Source: Rubrobacter sp.
Lineage (GTDB): Bacteria; Actinomycetota; Rubrobacteria; Rubrobacterales; Rubrobacteraceae
Assembly (NCBI GenBank): GCA_016781725.1
Contig: JADDPU010000409.1
Span: 1,620-15,831 of the forward strand
Reading direction: 5' to 3'
DNA: 14,212 nt
Each line of letters starts with the position of its first letter. The first letter of the stretch is position 1. A program made the translations under genes and the position numbers. The notes under the pieces were generated by a model. It was not told where the DNA came from and did not search any database. It saw nothing but the letters and a program-made list of their open reading frames with translations. Positions 13,531 through 14,212 of this stretch are shown here, piece by piece.

Positions 13531-14212
13531 TTAAAGGTTTGCCAGGTACTCCCTGGCGGCCTTTAGCTGGCCTTCGACGGAGCCCGGGGACGTAGATCCA
13601 GGCGACCTTTTGTTGGCGACGCTGCCCTCCGGCGTGAGGAGCTCGCGGGGCAGATCCGCGAGCTCCGGATGCGCCGCGGAGAGCTCCTCTCGCGGGACCT
13701 CCTCCAGCGACACCTTAAGCTCCTCGCACCTGCAGACGAGCCTGCCGACGGCTCGGTGCGCCTCCCTGAACGGCACACCCCGCATCGCCAGAAAATCTGC
13801 CAGCTCCGTCGCCAGCGCGAAACCGCCGGCCGCGCGGAGCATCTGCTCTTCGCCGAAGCGCGCGGTGCGGAGCATCTCCGGCAACGCGGCGAGCATCGCC
13901 AGCATGGAGTCCACCGCATCAAAGAGCGGTTCCTTGTCCTCCTGGAGGTCTTTGGAGTAGCCGAGCGGGAGCCCTTTAAGCGCGACGAGCAGCGCGTTGA
14001 GGTCTCCGATGAGACGGCCCGCCTTGCCCCGCATCAGCTCGTAGGCGTCGGGGTTCTTTTTCTGCGGCATGATGGAGGAGCCCGACGAGTAAGCGTCGTC
14101 GAGCGTGGCGAAGCCGAACTCCTGGCTCGTCCACAGCACCCACTCCTCCCCGAGCCTCGAAAGGTGCACCCCCATCACGGCGCAAGCGTAGAGGAGATCG
14201 AGGGCAAAATCT
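13531..14212 (-). CDS. argH: Argininosuccinate lyase, C-terminal 227 residues (5' end cut by window edge)
   Basis: The frame stays open past the apparent internal GTG at 14178 to the right edge (DFALDLLYACAVMGVHLSRLGEE...), so the true start lies outside. The enzyme cleaves argininosuccinate to arginine and fumarate, the last step of arginine synthesis, as a cytoplasmic tetramer. The fumarase/ASL superfamily signature GSSIMPQKKNPDAYE is present (the flexible catalytic serine loop), followed by KGLPLGYSKDLQEDKEPLFD, typical of ArgH. The C-terminal domain also looks intact (MRGVPFREAHRAVGRLV, then LTPEGSVANKRSPGSTSPGSVEGQL). It ends with TAA at 13533-13531, tail to tail with the response regulator, 35 bases apart. 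No strong terminator is visible between them. Confidence 0.96.
   Translation of the reverse strand, partial: DFALDLLYACAVMGVHLSRLGEEWVLWTSQEFGFATLDDAYSSGSSIMPQKKNPDAYELMRGKAGRLIGDLNALLVALKGLPLGYSKDLQEDKEPLFDAVDSMLAMLAALPEMLRTARFGEEQMLRAAGGFALATELADFLAMRGVPFREAHRAVGRLVCRCEELKVSLEEVPREELSAAHPELADLPRELLTPEGSVANKRSPGSTSPGSVEGQLKAAREYLANL

Noticed and set aside
1..14212. CRISPR arrays, tRNA or rRNA genes, insertion sequences
   Set aside because: No regularly spaced direct repeats with unique spacers, no transposase frames, and no tRNA-like or rRNA sequences were seen; the only tandem repeats are the coding repeats at 28-327.

Overview
This is a high-GC bacterial chromosome segment with GTG and TTG start codons, tight overlapping gene pairs and actinobacterial-looking proteins. 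My best guess is a Rubrobacter-like actinobacterium, but no rRNA or other taxonomic marker is present, so the placement is tentative.

The left two thirds (1-9307, minus strand) is one compact operon, transcribed right to left: a SulP-family anion/bicarbonate transporter with a STAS tail, a NuoM-type proton-translocating membrane subunit, a very long DabA (DUF2309/UPF0753) protein, and a NuoL-type membrane subunit that runs off the left edge. The last three genes are separated by only 2 and 1 bases. DabA pairs with a NuoL-like DabB/MpsA partner in the known energy-coupled inorganic-carbon uptake complexes. Here DabA is sandwiched between a NuoM-like and a NuoL-like protein and preceded by a SulP transporter. 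The gene set parallels the cyanobacterial CO2-uptake set (NdhD3, NdhF3, CupA, plus the SulP transporter BicA), with DabA in place of CupA. This is the most interesting system in the window. Unusual details are a tandem 25-residue repeat in the NuoL-like C-terminus, loss of the usual TM12 lysine in that subunit, and about 430 extra residues in the N-terminal half of DabA.

A 266-base non-coding gap (9308-9573) holds a perfect 7-bp inverted repeat. Beyond it lies a two-gene minus-strand unit: a twin CBS-domain protein (10222-10617) followed by a protein made of two tandem dimeric alpha-beta-barrel-like domains (9574-10200). The next gap, about 600 bases (10618-11213), is AT-richer in part. It contains three consecutive potential hairpins (10821-10976) and a good sigma-70-like promoter reading rightward (11003-11030).

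The right part (plus strand) is a two-component system: an eight-TM sensor histidine kinase (TTG start) overlapping by 4 bases a NarL/LuxR-type response regulator (GTG start). It meets the 3' part of argininosuccinate lyase (argH, minus strand) tail to tail, with 35 bases between them; argH is cut by the right edge.
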